Shown here one piece after another: positions 8,667-17,403 of a stretch of 64,000 bases of DNA. The DNA lies in contig NZ_JAVDYG010000001.1 of assembly GCF_031458325.1 (NCBI RefSeq), positions 62,001 to 126,000 of the forward strand, in the 5' to 3' direction. Under the pieces are notes generated by a model, which searched no databases, was not told the origin of the DNA, and saw only the letters and a program-made list of their open reading frames with translations. The stretch comes from Nocardioides marmoribigeumensis. GTDB lineage: Bacteria > Actinomycetota > Actinomycetes > Propionibacteriales > Nocardioidaceae. The first letter of the stretch is position 1; the number at the start of each line of letters is the position of its first letter. Position numbers and translations under genes: made by a program.

Positions 8667-8700
8667 GTACGACGGCCGGGCCGGCCGGCGGCCGTCGTAC
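8667..8700. promoter_or_regulatory. Perfect 12-base inverted repeat between ABC exporter and lhr
   Basis: GTACGACGGCCG (8667-8678) and CGGCCGTCGTAC (8689-8700) are exact reverse complements around a 10-base GC-only spacer. The element lies midway between the two divergent starts (8615 and 8741). It could be an operator for a dimeric repressor of the exporter, or an RNA hairpin in the exporter leader. No regulator gene lies next to it. Confidence 0.55.
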
Positions 8701-8710
8701 GCCCCCGGGA

Positions 8711-8733
8711 CTGTCGGTGCCCTCGGGCAGGAT
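8711..8733 (+). promoter_or_regulatory. RecA-NDp-like promoter of lhr-nei2
   Basis: Reads CTGTCGGTG, 8 bases, CAGGAT. This matches TTGTCRGTG-N8-TANNNT at 8 of 9 positions upstream, with exact spacing and one mismatch (C for T) in the -10. The -10 ends 7 bases before the ATG at 8741, so transcription would begin at the start codon and the mRNA would be leaderless. It is the same motif type as at recA in this window. Confidence 0.6.
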
Positions 8734-8740
8734 GGTCCCC

Positions 8741-11700
8741 ATGCCGCCAGCCGCGCCCCCGGCCGCGTCCTCCGCCACGGTCACCGACCCGGCCTCGGTC
8801 CTCTCCGAGGCCGGCTTCAGCGACGCCACCCGGGCCTGGTTCGAGACCTCGTTCGCCGCCCCGACCCCGGCCCAGGACGGCGCGTGGCGGGCGATCGCGG
8901 CGGGTCACAACGCCCTCGTCGTGGCCCCGACCGGGTCCGGCAAGACGCTCAGCGCGTTCCTGTGGTCGATCGACCGGCTGGCCTCCTCGCCCCCGCCCGA
9001 GGACAAGCGGCTGCGGTGCCGGGTGCTCTACATCAGCCCGCTCAAGGCGCTGGCGGTCGACGTCGAGCGCAACCTGCGCGCCCCGCTCACCGGCATCCGC
9101 CACGCCTCGGCGCGGCTCGGGCTGCCGGAGCCCGACCTGACCGTCGGGGTCAGGTCCGGCGACACCACCGCGGCCGACCGGCGACGGCTCTCCACCACGC
9201 CGCCCGACATCCTCATCACCACGCCCGAGTCGCTGTTCCTCATGCTCACCTCCCAGGCGCGCGAGGCCCTGCGCGGCGTCGAGACGGTGGTGCTCGACGA
9301 GGTGCACGCGGTGGCCGGCACCAAGCGAGGCGCCCACCTGGCGCTGTCCCTGGAGCGGCTCGACGCCCTGCTCGACCGTCCCGCCCAGCGCATCGGTCTC
9401 TCGGCGACGGTCCGACCGATCGAGGAGGTCGCCCGCTTCCTCGGTGGCGGGCACCCGGTCGACATCGTCGCGCCGCCCTCGACCAAGGAGTGGGACCTGC
9501 GGGTCGTGGTGCCCGTCGAGGACATGGGCGAGCTGGGCTCGACCGGCGCGGTCGAGCTCGAGGGCTCCGCGGCGGGCTCCGAGCGCCGCACCTCGATCTG
9601 GCCCTACGTCGAGGAGCAGGTCGTCGACCTGATCGCCGACCACCGCTCCACCATCGTGTTCGCCAACTCCCGCCGCCTCGCCGAGCGCCTGACCGCGCGC
9701 TTCAACGAGATCGCCACCGAGCGTGCCGAGCTCGCCGAGCTCGCAGCGGCGCACGCGGACGAGGCCGGGGGCGCGGCCGTGGATGGGACTGGACCCCCTG
9801 GAGCGACGAAGGAGCGGAAGGGGTGGTTGGCCGCGCCGCCGGCCTCGGTAGCGGGCGCCTCCGGGACCACAGCGGGGGCCGAGGCGGTCATCGCCCGCGC
9901 CCACCACGGCTCGGTCTCCAAGGAGCAGCGGGCGATCATCGAGGAGGACCTCAAGGCCGGCCGGCTGCCCTGCGTCGTGGCCACGTCGAGCCTCGAGCTC
10001 GGCATCGACATGGGCGCGGTCGACCTCGTCGTCCAGATCGAGTCGCCGCCGAGCGTGGCCTCCGCGCTCCAGCGCGTCGGTCGCGCCGGGCACCAGGTCG
10101 GCGAGGTCTCCCGCGGCGTGCTCCTGCCCAAGCACCGCGCCGACCTCGTCCACACCGCGGTGGCGGTCGAGCGCATGCGCGCCGGCGCGATCGAGTCGCT
10201 GCACGTGCCCACCAACCCGCTCGACGTCCTGGCCCAGCAGGTGGTCGCCACCACGTCGGTCGAGGAGTGGTCGGCCGACGACCTGTTCGCGCTGTGCCGG
10301 CGCGCGGCGCCGTACTCCTCCCTGCCGCGGAGCGCCTTCGACGCGACCCTCGACCTGCTGTCGGGGCGCTACCCCTCCGACGAGTTCGCCGAGCTGCGGC
10401 CGCGCATCGTGTGGGACCGCGTGGCTGGCACCCTCAGCGCCCGCCCCGGGGCCCAGCGGCTGGCGGTGACCAGCGGCGGCACGATCCCCGACCGCGGCCT
10501 GTTCGGGGTCTTCCTCGTCGGCGAGCGAGCCAGCCGGGTGGGCGAGCTCGACGAGGAGATGGTCTACGAGTCCCGGGTCGGCGACGTGTTCGCCCTGGGT
10601 GCCTCCAGCTGGCGCATCGAGGACATCACCCACGACCGGGTGCTGGTCTCCCCCGCCCCCGGGGTGCCGGGGCGGCTGCCGTTCTGGAAGGGCGACCAGC
10701 TCGGGCGGCCCGCGGAGCTCGGTGCGGCGATCGGGGCGTTCACGCGTGAGCTCGGCGCGCTGGGCCGCGAGGAGGCGCTGCAGCGGTGCCGCGAGGCGGG
10801 GCTCGACGACTGGGCCGCGGACAACCTGGTCACGTTCCTCGACGAGCAGCGCGCGGCGACCAACGTGCTGCCCAGCGACCGCACGCTGCTGGTCGAGCGG
10901 TTCCGCGACGAGCTCGGCGACTGGCGCCTGGTGCTCCACTCCCCCTTCGGTGCGCAGGTCCACGCCCCGTGGGCGCTCGCGGTGGGGGCGCGACTGGTCG
11001 AGCGCTACGGCATCGACGCCCAGGCCCTGCCCTCCGACGACGGCATCGTGCTGCGCGTGCCCGAGACCGACCAGGACCCACCGGGCGCCGAGGTGTTCGC
11101 CTTCGACCCCGAGGAGCTCGACGACCTGGTCACCAGCGCGGTCGGTGGCTCGGCGCTGTTCGCCTCACGGTTCCGCGAGTGCGCGGCCCGCGCGCTGCTC
11201 CTGCCCCGCCGCAACCCCGGCCGGCGCTCGCCGCTGTGGCAGCAGCGCCAGCGCTCGGCGCAGCTGCTGACCGTCGCCTCGAAGTACCCGTCCTTCCCGA
11301 TCGTGCTCGAGGCGGTGCGCGAGTGCCTCCAGGACGTCTATGACGTCCCCGCGCTGGTCGGGCTGATGCGCGACCTCGGCGCCCGCAAGGTCAAGGTCGT
11401 CGAGGTGGCGACCAGCCAGCCGTCGCCGTTCGCGCGGTCGCTGCTGTTCGGCTACGTCGCGGCCTTCATGTACGAGGGCGACAACCCGCTCGCCGAGCGG
11501 CGGGCCGCCGCGCTCTCGCTCGACCAGGGGCTGCTGGCCGAGCTGCTGGGCCGGGCCGAGCTGCGCGAGCTGCTCGACCCCGACGTGCTCGCCGAGCTCG
11601 AGCTCGAGCTGCAGCGGCTGGTCGAGGACCGCAAGGCCCGCGACGCCGAGGGCGTGGCCGACCTGCTGCGGCTGCTCGGCCCGCTGAGCACCGACGAGGT

Positions 11701-13492
11701 CGCGGCGCGCTCGACTGGCGACCCGCTCCCGTGGCTCCAGGCGCTGCGCGAGTCTCGCCGCGTGGTCGTGGTCCGCATGGCCGGCGAGGACCGCTGGGCC
11801 GGGGTCGAGGACGTCCCCCGGCTGCGTGACGCCCTGGGTGTGCCCGTGCCTCCCGGCACCCCCGACGCGTTCGTGGAGTCGGTGGCCGACCCGCTGGCCG
11901 ACCTGGTCGCGCGCCACGCCCGCACCCACGGCCCGTTCACGACCACCGACGTGGCGACGCGCCTGGGCCTCGGTGTGGCCGTCGTGGCGCACACCCTGCA
12001 GCGGCTGGCTGCCCAGGGCCGGGTGCTCGAGGGCGAGTTCCGCCCCGCGGGCGCCGGGTCGGAGTGGTGCGACGCCGAGGTGCTGCGGCGGCTGCGGCGG
12101 CGCAGCCTCGCCGCGCTGCGCAAGGAGGTCGAGCCGGTCGAGCAGTCGGCCCTCGGCCGCTTCCTGCCGGCGTGGCAGCACGTCCTGTCCCAGTCCGCCC
12201 TGGCCGACGGCACCCGCCGGCGTGGCGACCTGCGCGGGGTCGACGGCGTGCTCAGCGTCGTCGACCAGCTGGCCGGCTGCGCCCTGCCCGCCAGCGCGCT
12301 GGAGTCGCTCGTGCTGCCCAGCCGCGTGGCCGACTACGCCCCCGCCCACCTCGACGAGCTGATGTCGACCGGCGAGGTCCTCTGGGCGGGTCACGGCACC
12401 CTGCCCGGCACCGACGGGTGGGTCTCGCTCCACCTCGCCGACTCCGCCCACCTCACGCTGCCCGACCACGCGGCGTACGACGAGACGCCGGTCCACCGGG
12501 CCGTCCTCGACGCGCTCGAGGGAGGCGGCGCCTACTTCTTCCGCCGGCTGGCCGACTCGGTCACCGCGACGCTCGGGGTCGAGGAGGGGCCCACCGACCA
12601 GGCCCTCGAGGCGGTGCTGTGGGACCTGTTGTGGGCGGGCCACCTGACCAACGACACCCTCGCCCCCCTCCGCATGCTGACCTCGGGGGGCCGCGGCGCC
12701 CACCGGGCCCGACGGCCCGCCCCGCGCGCCCGCACCACGCGACTGGGTGCCACGCGCGGCGGTGGTCCCCGCATGCCCAGCCGCACCGGCCCGCCGACGA
12801 TGCAGGGCCGCTGGGCGCTGCTGCCCGACCTCGAGCCCGACGCCACCCGGCGGGCCCACGCCTCGGCCGAGGCGCTGCTCGAGCGGCACGGCGTGGTCAC
12901 CCGGGGAGCCGTCCAGTCCGAGCGGGTGCCGGGCGGGTTCGCGGGCGTCTACAAGGTGCTCTCGGCCTTCGAGGACTCCGGCCGGTGCCGCCGGGGCTAC
13001 TTCGTCGACGGGCTCGGTGCCGCGCAGTTCGGCGCCTCGGGCGCGGTCGACCGGCTTCGCTCCTTCACCCGCGTCGACGACGGCGAGGAGGCCCCGATCG
13101 TGGCCCTGGCCGCGACCGACCCGGCCAACCCCTACGGCGCTGCGCTCCCCTGGCCCGACCGGGCCGCCGACCCGGCCGACCCACGGGGCGGCGAGGGTGC
13201 CGGTCACCGGCCGGGCCGCAAGGCGGGCGCCCTGGTCGTGCTGGTCGGCGGGGCGCTCACGCTCTACGTCGAGCGGGGTGGCCGCACCCTGCTCACCTTC
13301 ACCGACGAGGCCGCGGCGCTCACCGCAGCGGCCCGCGAGCTGGCCGCCGCCGTGCGCCGCGGGGCACTGGGCCGCCTGACCGTCGAGCGCGCCGACGGCG
13401 AGCACATCCTGGGCCGCAAGGACCCGCTGCGCGAGGCGCTGGAGGCAGCGGGGTTCATCGTCACGCCACGTGGGTTGCGGCTCCGTGGCTGA
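8741..13492 (+). CDS. lhr: Lhr family ATP-dependent helicase
   Basis: A giant superfamily-2 helicase of 1583 residues, the normal size for full-length bacterial Lhr. The core holds Walker A APTGSGKT at 62-69, motif Ia YISPLKALAVD, the DEVH box at 186-189 with VAGTKRGAHL, motif III LSATV, and later VVATSSLELGIDMG and the LQRVGRAGH motif VI. A winged helix and the Lhr core domain follow, then the long actinobacterial C-terminal region with its beta-barrel and winged-helix arrays. It is a 3'-to-5' DNA/RNA:DNA translocase linked to DNA repair. The ATG at 8741 is chosen because a promoter sits 7 bases ahead. An unusual Gly/Ala/Thr-rich stretch (about 345-390) interrupts the second RecA fold. nei2 follows 14 bases on. 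Confidence 0.93.
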   Translation: MPPAAPPAASSATVTDPASVLSEAGFSDATRAWFETSFAAPTPAQDGAWRAIAAGHNALVVAPTGSGKTLSAFLWSIDRLASSPPPEDKRLRCRVLYISPLKALAVDVERNLRAPLTGIRHASARLGLPEPDLTVGVRSGDTTAADRRRLSTTPPDILITTPESLFLMLTSQAREALRGVETVVLDEVHAVAGTKRGAHLALSLERLDALLDRPAQRIGLSATVRPIEEVARFLGGGHPVDIVAPPSTKEWDLRVVVPVEDMGELGSTGAVELEGSAAGSERRTSIWPYVEEQVVDLIADHRSTIVFANSRRLAERLTARFNEIATERAELAELAAAHADEAGGAAVDGTGPPGATKERKGWLAAPPASVAGASGTTAGAEAVIARAHHGSVSKEQRAIIEEDLKAGRLPCVVATSSLELGIDMGAVDLVVQIESPPSVASALQRVGRAGHQVGEVSRGVLLPKHRADLVHTAVAVERMRAGAIESLHVPTNPLDVLAQQVVATTSVEEWSADDLFALCRRAAPYSSLPRSAFDATLDLLSGRYPSDEFAELRPRIVWDRVAGTLSARPGAQRLAVTSGGTIPDRGLFGVFLVGERASRVGELDEEMVYESRVGDVFALGASSWRIEDITHDRVLVSPAPGVPGRLPFWKGDQLGRPAELGAAIGAFTRELGALGREEALQRCREAGLDDWAADNLVTFLDEQRAATNVLPSDRTLLVERFRDELGDWRLVLHSPFGAQVHAPWALAVGARLVERYGIDAQALPSDDGIVLRVPETDQDPPGAEVFAFDPEELDDLVTSAVGGSALFASRFRECAARALLLPRRNPGRRSPLWQQRQRSAQLLTVASKYPSFPIVLEAVRECLQDVYDVPALVGLMRDLGARKVKVVEVATSQPSPFARSLLFGYVAAFMYEGDNPLAERRAAALSLDQGLLAELLGRAELRELLDPDVLAELELELQRLVEDRKARDAEGVADLLRLLGPLSTDEVAARSTGDPLPWLQALRESRRVVVVRMAGEDRWAGVEDVPRLRDALGVPVPPGTPDAFVESVADPLADLVARHARTHGPFTTTDVATRLGLGVAVVAHTLQRLAAQGRVLEGEFRPAGAGSEWCDAEVLRRLRRRSLAALRKEVEPVEQSALGRFLPAWQHVLSQSALADGTRRRGDLRGVDGVLSVVDQLAGCALPASALESLVLPSRVADYAPAHLDELMSTGEVLWAGHGTLPGTDGWVSLHLADSAHLTLPDHAAYDETPVHRAVLDALEGGGAYFFRRLADSVTATLGVEEGPTDQALEAVLWDLLWAGHLTNDTLAPLRMLTSGGRGAHRARRPAPRARTTRLGATRGGGPRMPSRTGPPTMQGRWALLPDLEPDATRRAHASAEALLERHGVVTRGAVQSERVPGGFAGVYKVLSAFEDSGRCRRGYFVDGLGAAQFGASGAVDRLRSFTRVDDGEEAPIVALAATDPANPYGAALPWPDRAADPADPRGGEGAGHRPGRKAGALVVLVGGALTLYVERGGRTLLTFTDEAAALTAAARELAAAVRRGALGRLTVERADGEHILGRKDPLREALEAAGFIVTPRGLRLRG

Positions 13493-13506
13493 GCAGGAGC
13501 GCTCCC

Positions 13507-14280
13507 GTGCCCGAGGGTGACACCGTCTGGCGCACCGGCGTGCACCTCGACGAGGCGCTGACCGGCCGCGTGCTGACCGAGACCGACTTCCGGGTGCCGG
13601 CCTTCGCCACGCTCGACCTCTCCGGCCGTGTCGTGACGGGCACCCTCACCCGCGGCAAGCACCTGCTCACCCGCATCGGCGACGAGCACACCCTCCACAC
13701 CCACCTCAAGATGGAGGGCTCGTGGCACCTCTACTCCCCCGACACCCGGTGGCGGCGTCCCGACCACCAGGCCCGGGTCGTGCTCCGCACCGCCGAGCGG
13801 GTGGCCGTCGGGTTCTCCCTCGGCATCACCGAGGTCATCCCGACCAGCGAGGAGCACACGGTCGTGGGGCATCTCGGGCCCGACCTGCTCGGTGACGACT
13901 GGGACGAGGACGAGGCGCTGCGGCGGCTGCTGGCCCGACCCGAGCGGCCGGTCGGCGAGGCGCTGCTGGACCAGGGCAACCTCGCCGGCATCGGCAACAT
14001 GTACAAGTGCGAGATCTGCTTCCTCCAGGGCATCCACCCCCTGCTGCCGGTGGGCGAGGTGCCCGACCTGCCCCGCGTCGTACGCCGGTCCAAGGCAGTG
14101 CTGGAGGCCAACAAGCACCGCGCGGAGCAGACCACGACCGGTGACCTGCGCAAGGGCAGGCGGATGTGGGTCTACCGCCGTGAGCGCCAGCCGTGCCTGC
14201 GGTGCGGCACGCGCATCGAGGTGGCCGAGCTCGGCGGGCGGGTCACCCACTGGTGCCCGCGGTGCCAACCGGCACCGTGA
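13507..14280 (+). CDS. nei2: Fpg/Nei family DNA glycosylase (Nei2 type)
   Basis: A 257-residue base-excision glycosylase/AP lyase. It begins V-PEGDTVWR: after removal of Met, Pro is the N-terminal nucleophile and Glu the general acid. The N-terminal beta domain (Lys in RGKHLLTRI) is followed by the helix-two-turn-helix LLDQGNLAGIGNMYKCEICF. A C-terminal zinc finger has cysteines in CLRCG and HWCPRC. The start is the GTG at 13507, preceded by AGGAG; the frame is open further 5' but that is Lhr. It removes oxidised pyrimidines. The lhr-nei2 pairing is conserved in actinobacteria and suggests joint work in damage repair. Confidence 0.92.
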   Translation: MPEGDTVWRTGVHLDEALTGRVLTETDFRVPAFATLDLSGRVVTGTLTRGKHLLTRIGDEHTLHTHLKMEGSWHLYSPDTRWRRPDHQARVVLRTAERVAVGFSLGITEVIPTSEEHTVVGHLGPDLLGDDWDEDEALRRLLARPERPVGEALLDQGNLAGIGNMYKCEICFLQGIHPLLPVGEVPDLPRVVRRSKAVLEANKHRAEQTTTGDLRKGRRMWVYRRERQPCLRCGTRIEVAELGGRVTHWCPRCQPAP

Positions 14281-14295
14281 GCGGGGCCCGGTCGG

Positions 14296-14643
14296 TCAGG
14301 CCGCGGAGGGGACGACGTCGTCGTCGGTGTGGCCGGTGAGGTTGCCCGACACCTCGGCCGACAGCTCGACCCCGGCGATCTCGTCGGCCAGGCGCAGGCC
14401 GATGCGGGTCTCCTCGAGGGCCACCGCGTCGGCGACCTCCGACAGGATCTCGGAGAGCGGGGCGTCGAGGGCCGCGCAGATCGAGGCCAGCAGCTCGCTG
14501 GAGGCCTCCTTCTGACCGCGCTCGATCTCGCTCATGTAGCCCAGGCTCACCGCGGCCTCGGCGCACAGGTCGCGCAGCGACCGGCCCTGGTCGAGGCGGC
14601 GGGCACGGAGCACCTCGCCGAGCAGACGGCGGAAGAGGACCAT
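14296..14643 (-). CDS. clgR: ClgR-like XRE family transcriptional regulator
   Basis: A 115-residue regulator with an N-terminal XRE helix-turn-helix (residues 10-65: [33 protein letters not shown]). The [10 protein letters not shown] recognition segment is characteristic of ClgR, the activator of clp protease genes in actinobacteria. The C-terminus ends VVPSAA, a small-residue tail of the sort recognised by ClpP-dependent proteolysis; ClgR is known to be turned over that way, so this is suggestive only. It lies last in the pgsA-cinA-clgR order seen in Mycobacterium and Streptomyces. Ribosome site GGGAGG precedes the ATG. Confidence 0.85.
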   Translation of the reverse strand: MVLFRRLLGEVLRARRLDQGRSLRDLCAEAAVSLGYMSEIERGQKEASSELLASICAALDAPLSEILSEVADAVALEETRIGLRLADEIAGVELSAEVSGNLTGHTDDDVVPSAA

Positions 14644-14718
14644 CGTGTGCCTCCCTCGGTGCTCGGTGGGTGGGTGCGGGGACCCGGCTGACCTGCTCGC
14701 CCGCGCAGGGGGGTAACG

Positions 14719-15216
14719 CTACTCCAGCCCGACAACTTCCCGCGGACGGTCCCGCAACGTCTCGTCCAGCAGCTGCAGGGCCACCCGCACCGTCGCGGCG
14801 CGGACCGTGGCGCGGTCCCCCTCGAGCCGGGGCGAGGAGACGATCGTGCCGGCCGGGCCCGCGATGGCCACGTGGACGGTGCCGGCGGGCTTGCCCTCCT
14901 GCAGGTCGGGCCCGGCGACCCCGGTGGTGCTGAGGGCGAGGTCGGCGCCGAGGAGCCGGCGCACGCCCTCGGCCATCTGCACCGCGCAGGCCTCGGAGAC
15001 CACGCCGTCGGTCTCCACGACCTGCCGGGAGACCCCGAGCACGTCGACCTTGACCCGGGTGGCGTAGGAGACGACCCCGCCGACGTACACCGCGGAGGAG
15101 CCGGAGACCTCGGTGATCGTCGCGCCGAGCATCCCGCCGGTCAGCGACTCCGCGGTCGCGACGGTGAGACCGGCCTCGACGAGCCGGCGTACGACGTGCT
15201 CCGCCGGCGAGGTCAT
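14719..15216 (-). CDS. cinA: CinA family protein (C-terminal domain only)
   Basis: A 165-residue stand-alone CinA C-terminal domain, an NMN amidohydrolase-type fold. Visible motifs are TVATAESLTGGMLGATIT at the N-terminus, VVSYATRVKVDVLGV, SEACAVQMAEGVRRLLGADLALSTTGVAGPD and GTVHVAI. In other bacteria this domain (PncC) deamidates nicotinamide mononucleotide to recycle NAD. The N-terminal CinA (MoaB-like) domain is absent, as in most actinobacterial versions. It starts one base after the pgsA stop, so the two are co-translated. Confidence 0.88.
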   Translation of the reverse strand: MTSPAEHVVRRLVEAGLTVATAESLTGGMLGATITEVSGSSAVYVGGVVSYATRVKVDVLGVSRQVVETDGVVSEACAVQMAEGVRRLLGADLALSTTGVAGPDLQEGKPAGTVHVAIAGPAGTIVSSPRLEGDRATVRAATVRVALQLLDETLRDRPREVVGLE

Positions 15217-15217
15217 C

Positions 15218-15850
15218 TCAGGCGGGCTGCTGCTCGCGCCGGGCGCGCACGGTGTCGCGGACGTAGTCGAGCCCCGTGCCGACGGTGAGGAGCACCGCGG
15301 CTCCCATCGCCACCACACCGACCCACCAGCCGATGTCGCCGACGAGGTCCCAGCCTCCGTCGAGCATCTTGAGCGGCATGATCAGCAGGCCGAGGGCCAG
15401 GGTCTGCACCAGCGTCTTGAGCTTGCCGCCGCGGCCCGCGGGCAGCACGACGCCCTCGCGGATCAGCCAGAAGCGCATCAGCGTGATGCCCCACTCGCGC
15501 ACCAGCACGACGATCGTGACGGCCCACCACAGCTCGCCGACGATGCTGAGGCCGACGAACGCCATCCCGGTGAGCGCCTTGTCGGCGATGGGGTCGGCGA
15601 TCTTGCCGAAGTTGGTGACCAGGTCGTGCTTGCGGGCCAGGTCGCCGTCGACCTTGTCGGTGATCATCGCGACGGCGAACAGCCCGTAGGCGACCCACCG
15701 CCACCCGGCGGAGCCACCGTCGTCGACCAGCAGCGCCCAGCCGAAGAACGGCACCATCAGGATGCGCAGGGTGGTCAGCGCGTTGGGGACGTTCCAGTTG
15801 CTCGCGGAGCTGCCCGTCGTGGCGTCCACGGTGGCACCGTTCTGGCTCAT
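15218..15850 (-). CDS. pgsA: CDP-alcohol phosphatidyltransferase, phosphatidylglycerophosphate synthase type
   Basis: A 210-residue membrane enzyme with about five hydrophobic segments. The CDP-alcohol signature D-x2-DG-x2-AR-x8-G-x3-D-x3-D is intact as [10 protein letters not shown]...GKIADPIAD near residues 65-90. It makes phosphatidylglycerophosphate from CDP-diacylglycerol and glycerol-3-phosphate at the cytoplasmic membrane. The first 18 residues are a polar Ala/Ser/Thr tail. Its ATG overlaps the rimO stop (ATGA), and cinA follows directly. The order rimO-pgsA-cinA-clgR is conserved in the phylum. Confidence 0.9.
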   Translation of the reverse strand: MSQNGATVDATTGSSASNWNVPNALTTLRILMVPFFGWALLVDDGGSAGWRWVAYGLFAVAMITDKVDGDLARKHDLVTNFGKIADPIADKALTGMAFVGLSIVGELWWAVTIVVLVREWGITLMRFWLIREGVVLPAGRGGKLKTLVQTLALGLLIMPLKMLDGGWDLVGDIGWWVGVVAMGAAVLLTVGTGLDYVRDTVRARREQQPA

Positions 15851-17370
15851 CGGGGTCCCTCCGTCGGGTTCGGGCCCGCCACCCGGGCGACGAGGTCGAC
15901 CCCATCGTGACCCACGGCGACCGCATCGACCAGGTCACCCACGGCGAGTCCTTCGATGTCGCCGAGGATCGTGGTGGTGCCGTCGACCTCAGGGCCCTGG
16001 TGCTCGGCGCGGCCCTCGACCAGCGGCTCGCCGTCCTCGTCGGTGCCGACGTGCTCCAGGAGCACCTGCAGGGTCTCCCCCACCCGGTCCTCGGCCCGCT
16101 GGGAGGTGAGCTCCTCGACCAGGTCGGTCAGGTGCTCCACGCGCTCGCGGATCTCGGCGGCGTCGAGCTTGTCCTCGAAGGTCTCGGCCTCGGTGCCGTC
16201 CTCGTCGGAGTAGCCGAAGACCCCGACCACGTCGAGGCGGGCCTCGGTCAGGAAGTCGCACAGGGTGGCGAAGTCCTCCTCGCTCTCCCCCGGGAAGCCC
16301 ACGATGAAGTTGGACCGCACCCCGGCGAGCGGGCTCTGCGCCCGGACGCGGGCGAGCAGGTCGAGGAAGCTGTCGGGGTCCCCGAAACGCCGCATCCGTC
16401 GCAGCACGCGCCCGGAGGCGTGCTGGAACGACAGGTCGAAGTAGTCGGCCACCTCGGGCGTCCCGGTGATGGCCTGGATCAGGCCCGGCCGCGTCTCGGC
16501 CGGCTGGAGGTAGGACACCCGCACGCGCGCCACCCCGGGCACGGCGGCCAGCTCGGGCAGCAGCGTGTCGAGCAGCGCGAGGTCACCGAGGTCCTTGCCG
16601 TAGGACGTGGAGTTCTCGCTGACCAGGAAGAGCTCCCGCACGCCCTGCTCGGCCAGCCAGTGCGCCTCGGCCACCACGTCGGTGGGCCGCCGGGAGACGA
16701 ACGACCCGCGGAACGACGGGATCGCGCAGAACGAGCAGCGCCGGTCGCAGCCGGAGGCCAGCTTGAGCGGAGCGGTCGGTCCCCCGTCCAGCCGCCGGCG
16801 TACGGCGCGTGGTCCGGTCTGCGGGGCCGCGTCGGCCGGGAGGTCGGGGGCGGCGATGGTGTGGCCCGGCACGACGACCGCGCCGGCGGCGGCTCCTCGC
16901 TCGGACGGGCTGATCGGCAGCAGCTTGCGGCGGTCGTGCGGCACGTGGGCGGCCGGTGCCGCACCGGCCAGCACCTCACGCAGTCGGGCCGCGATGTCCG
17001 GGTAGTGGTCGAACCCCAGCACCGCGTCGGCCTCGGGCAGCGACGAGGCGAGGTCCTCGCCGTACCTCTCGGCCAGGCAGCCGACGGCCACGACGGCCTG
17101 CGCCTGGCCGGTCTCCTTGAGGTCGGCGGCGGCGAGGAGGGTGTCGACCGAGTCCTTCTTGGCCACGTCGACGAAGCCGCACGTGTTGACCAGGACGGCG
17201 GTGGCGTCCTCGGGCTCGTCGACCAGGCGGAAGCCGCCCGCCTCGAGCAGGCCGGCCAGCTCCTCGCTGTCGACCTCGTTGCGGGCGCAGCCGAGGGTCA
17301 CCACCGCGACCGGCGTCGGCTCGGTGGTGGTCGGCGGGACGGCGGGTGCGGGGAAGGTGGAGGAAGTCAT
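15847..17370 (-). CDS. rimO: Ribosomal protein S12 methylthiotransferase
   Basis: A 507-residue radical SAM methylthiotransferase. The N-terminal domain has its three Fe-S cysteines in [19 protein letters not shown] and [10 protein letters not shown]. The radical SAM cluster motif C-x3-C-x2-C is in the segment [15 protein letters not shown], close to residue 210. The TRAM RNA-binding domain closes the protein ([19 protein letters not shown]). It thiomethylates a conserved Asp of S12. Between the N-terminal and SAM domains there is an actinobacterial insert of about 50 residues (around 140-195). Transcription runs on into pgsA. Confidence 0.93.
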   Translation of the reverse strand: MTSSTFPAPAVPPTTTEPTPVAVVTLGCARNEVDSEELAGLLEAGGFRLVDEPEDATAVLVNTCGFVDVAKKDSVDTLLAAADLKETGQAQAVVAVGCLAERYGEDLASSLPEADAVLGFDHYPDIAARLREVLAGAAPAAHVPHDRRKLLPISPSERGAAAGAVVVPGHTIAAPDLPADAAPQTGPRAVRRRLDGGPTAPLKLASGCDRRCSFCAIPSFRGSFVSRRPTDVVAEAHWLAEQGVRELFLVSENSTSYGKDLGDLALLDTLLPELAAVPGVARVRVSYLQPAETRPGLIQAITGTPEVADYFDLSFQHASGRVLRRMRRFGDPDSFLDLLARVRAQSPLAGVRSNFIVGFPGESEEDFATLCDFLTEARLDVVGVFGYSDEDGTEAETFEDKLDAAEIRERVEHLTDLVEELTSQRAEDRVGETLQVLLEHVGTDEDGEPLVEGRAEHQGPEVDGTTTILGDIEGLAVGDLVDAVAVGHDGVDLVARVAGPNPTEGPR

Positions 17371-17403
17371 GCCCTCACGAGGATAGGGCCGACCCGGCCG
17401 ATC

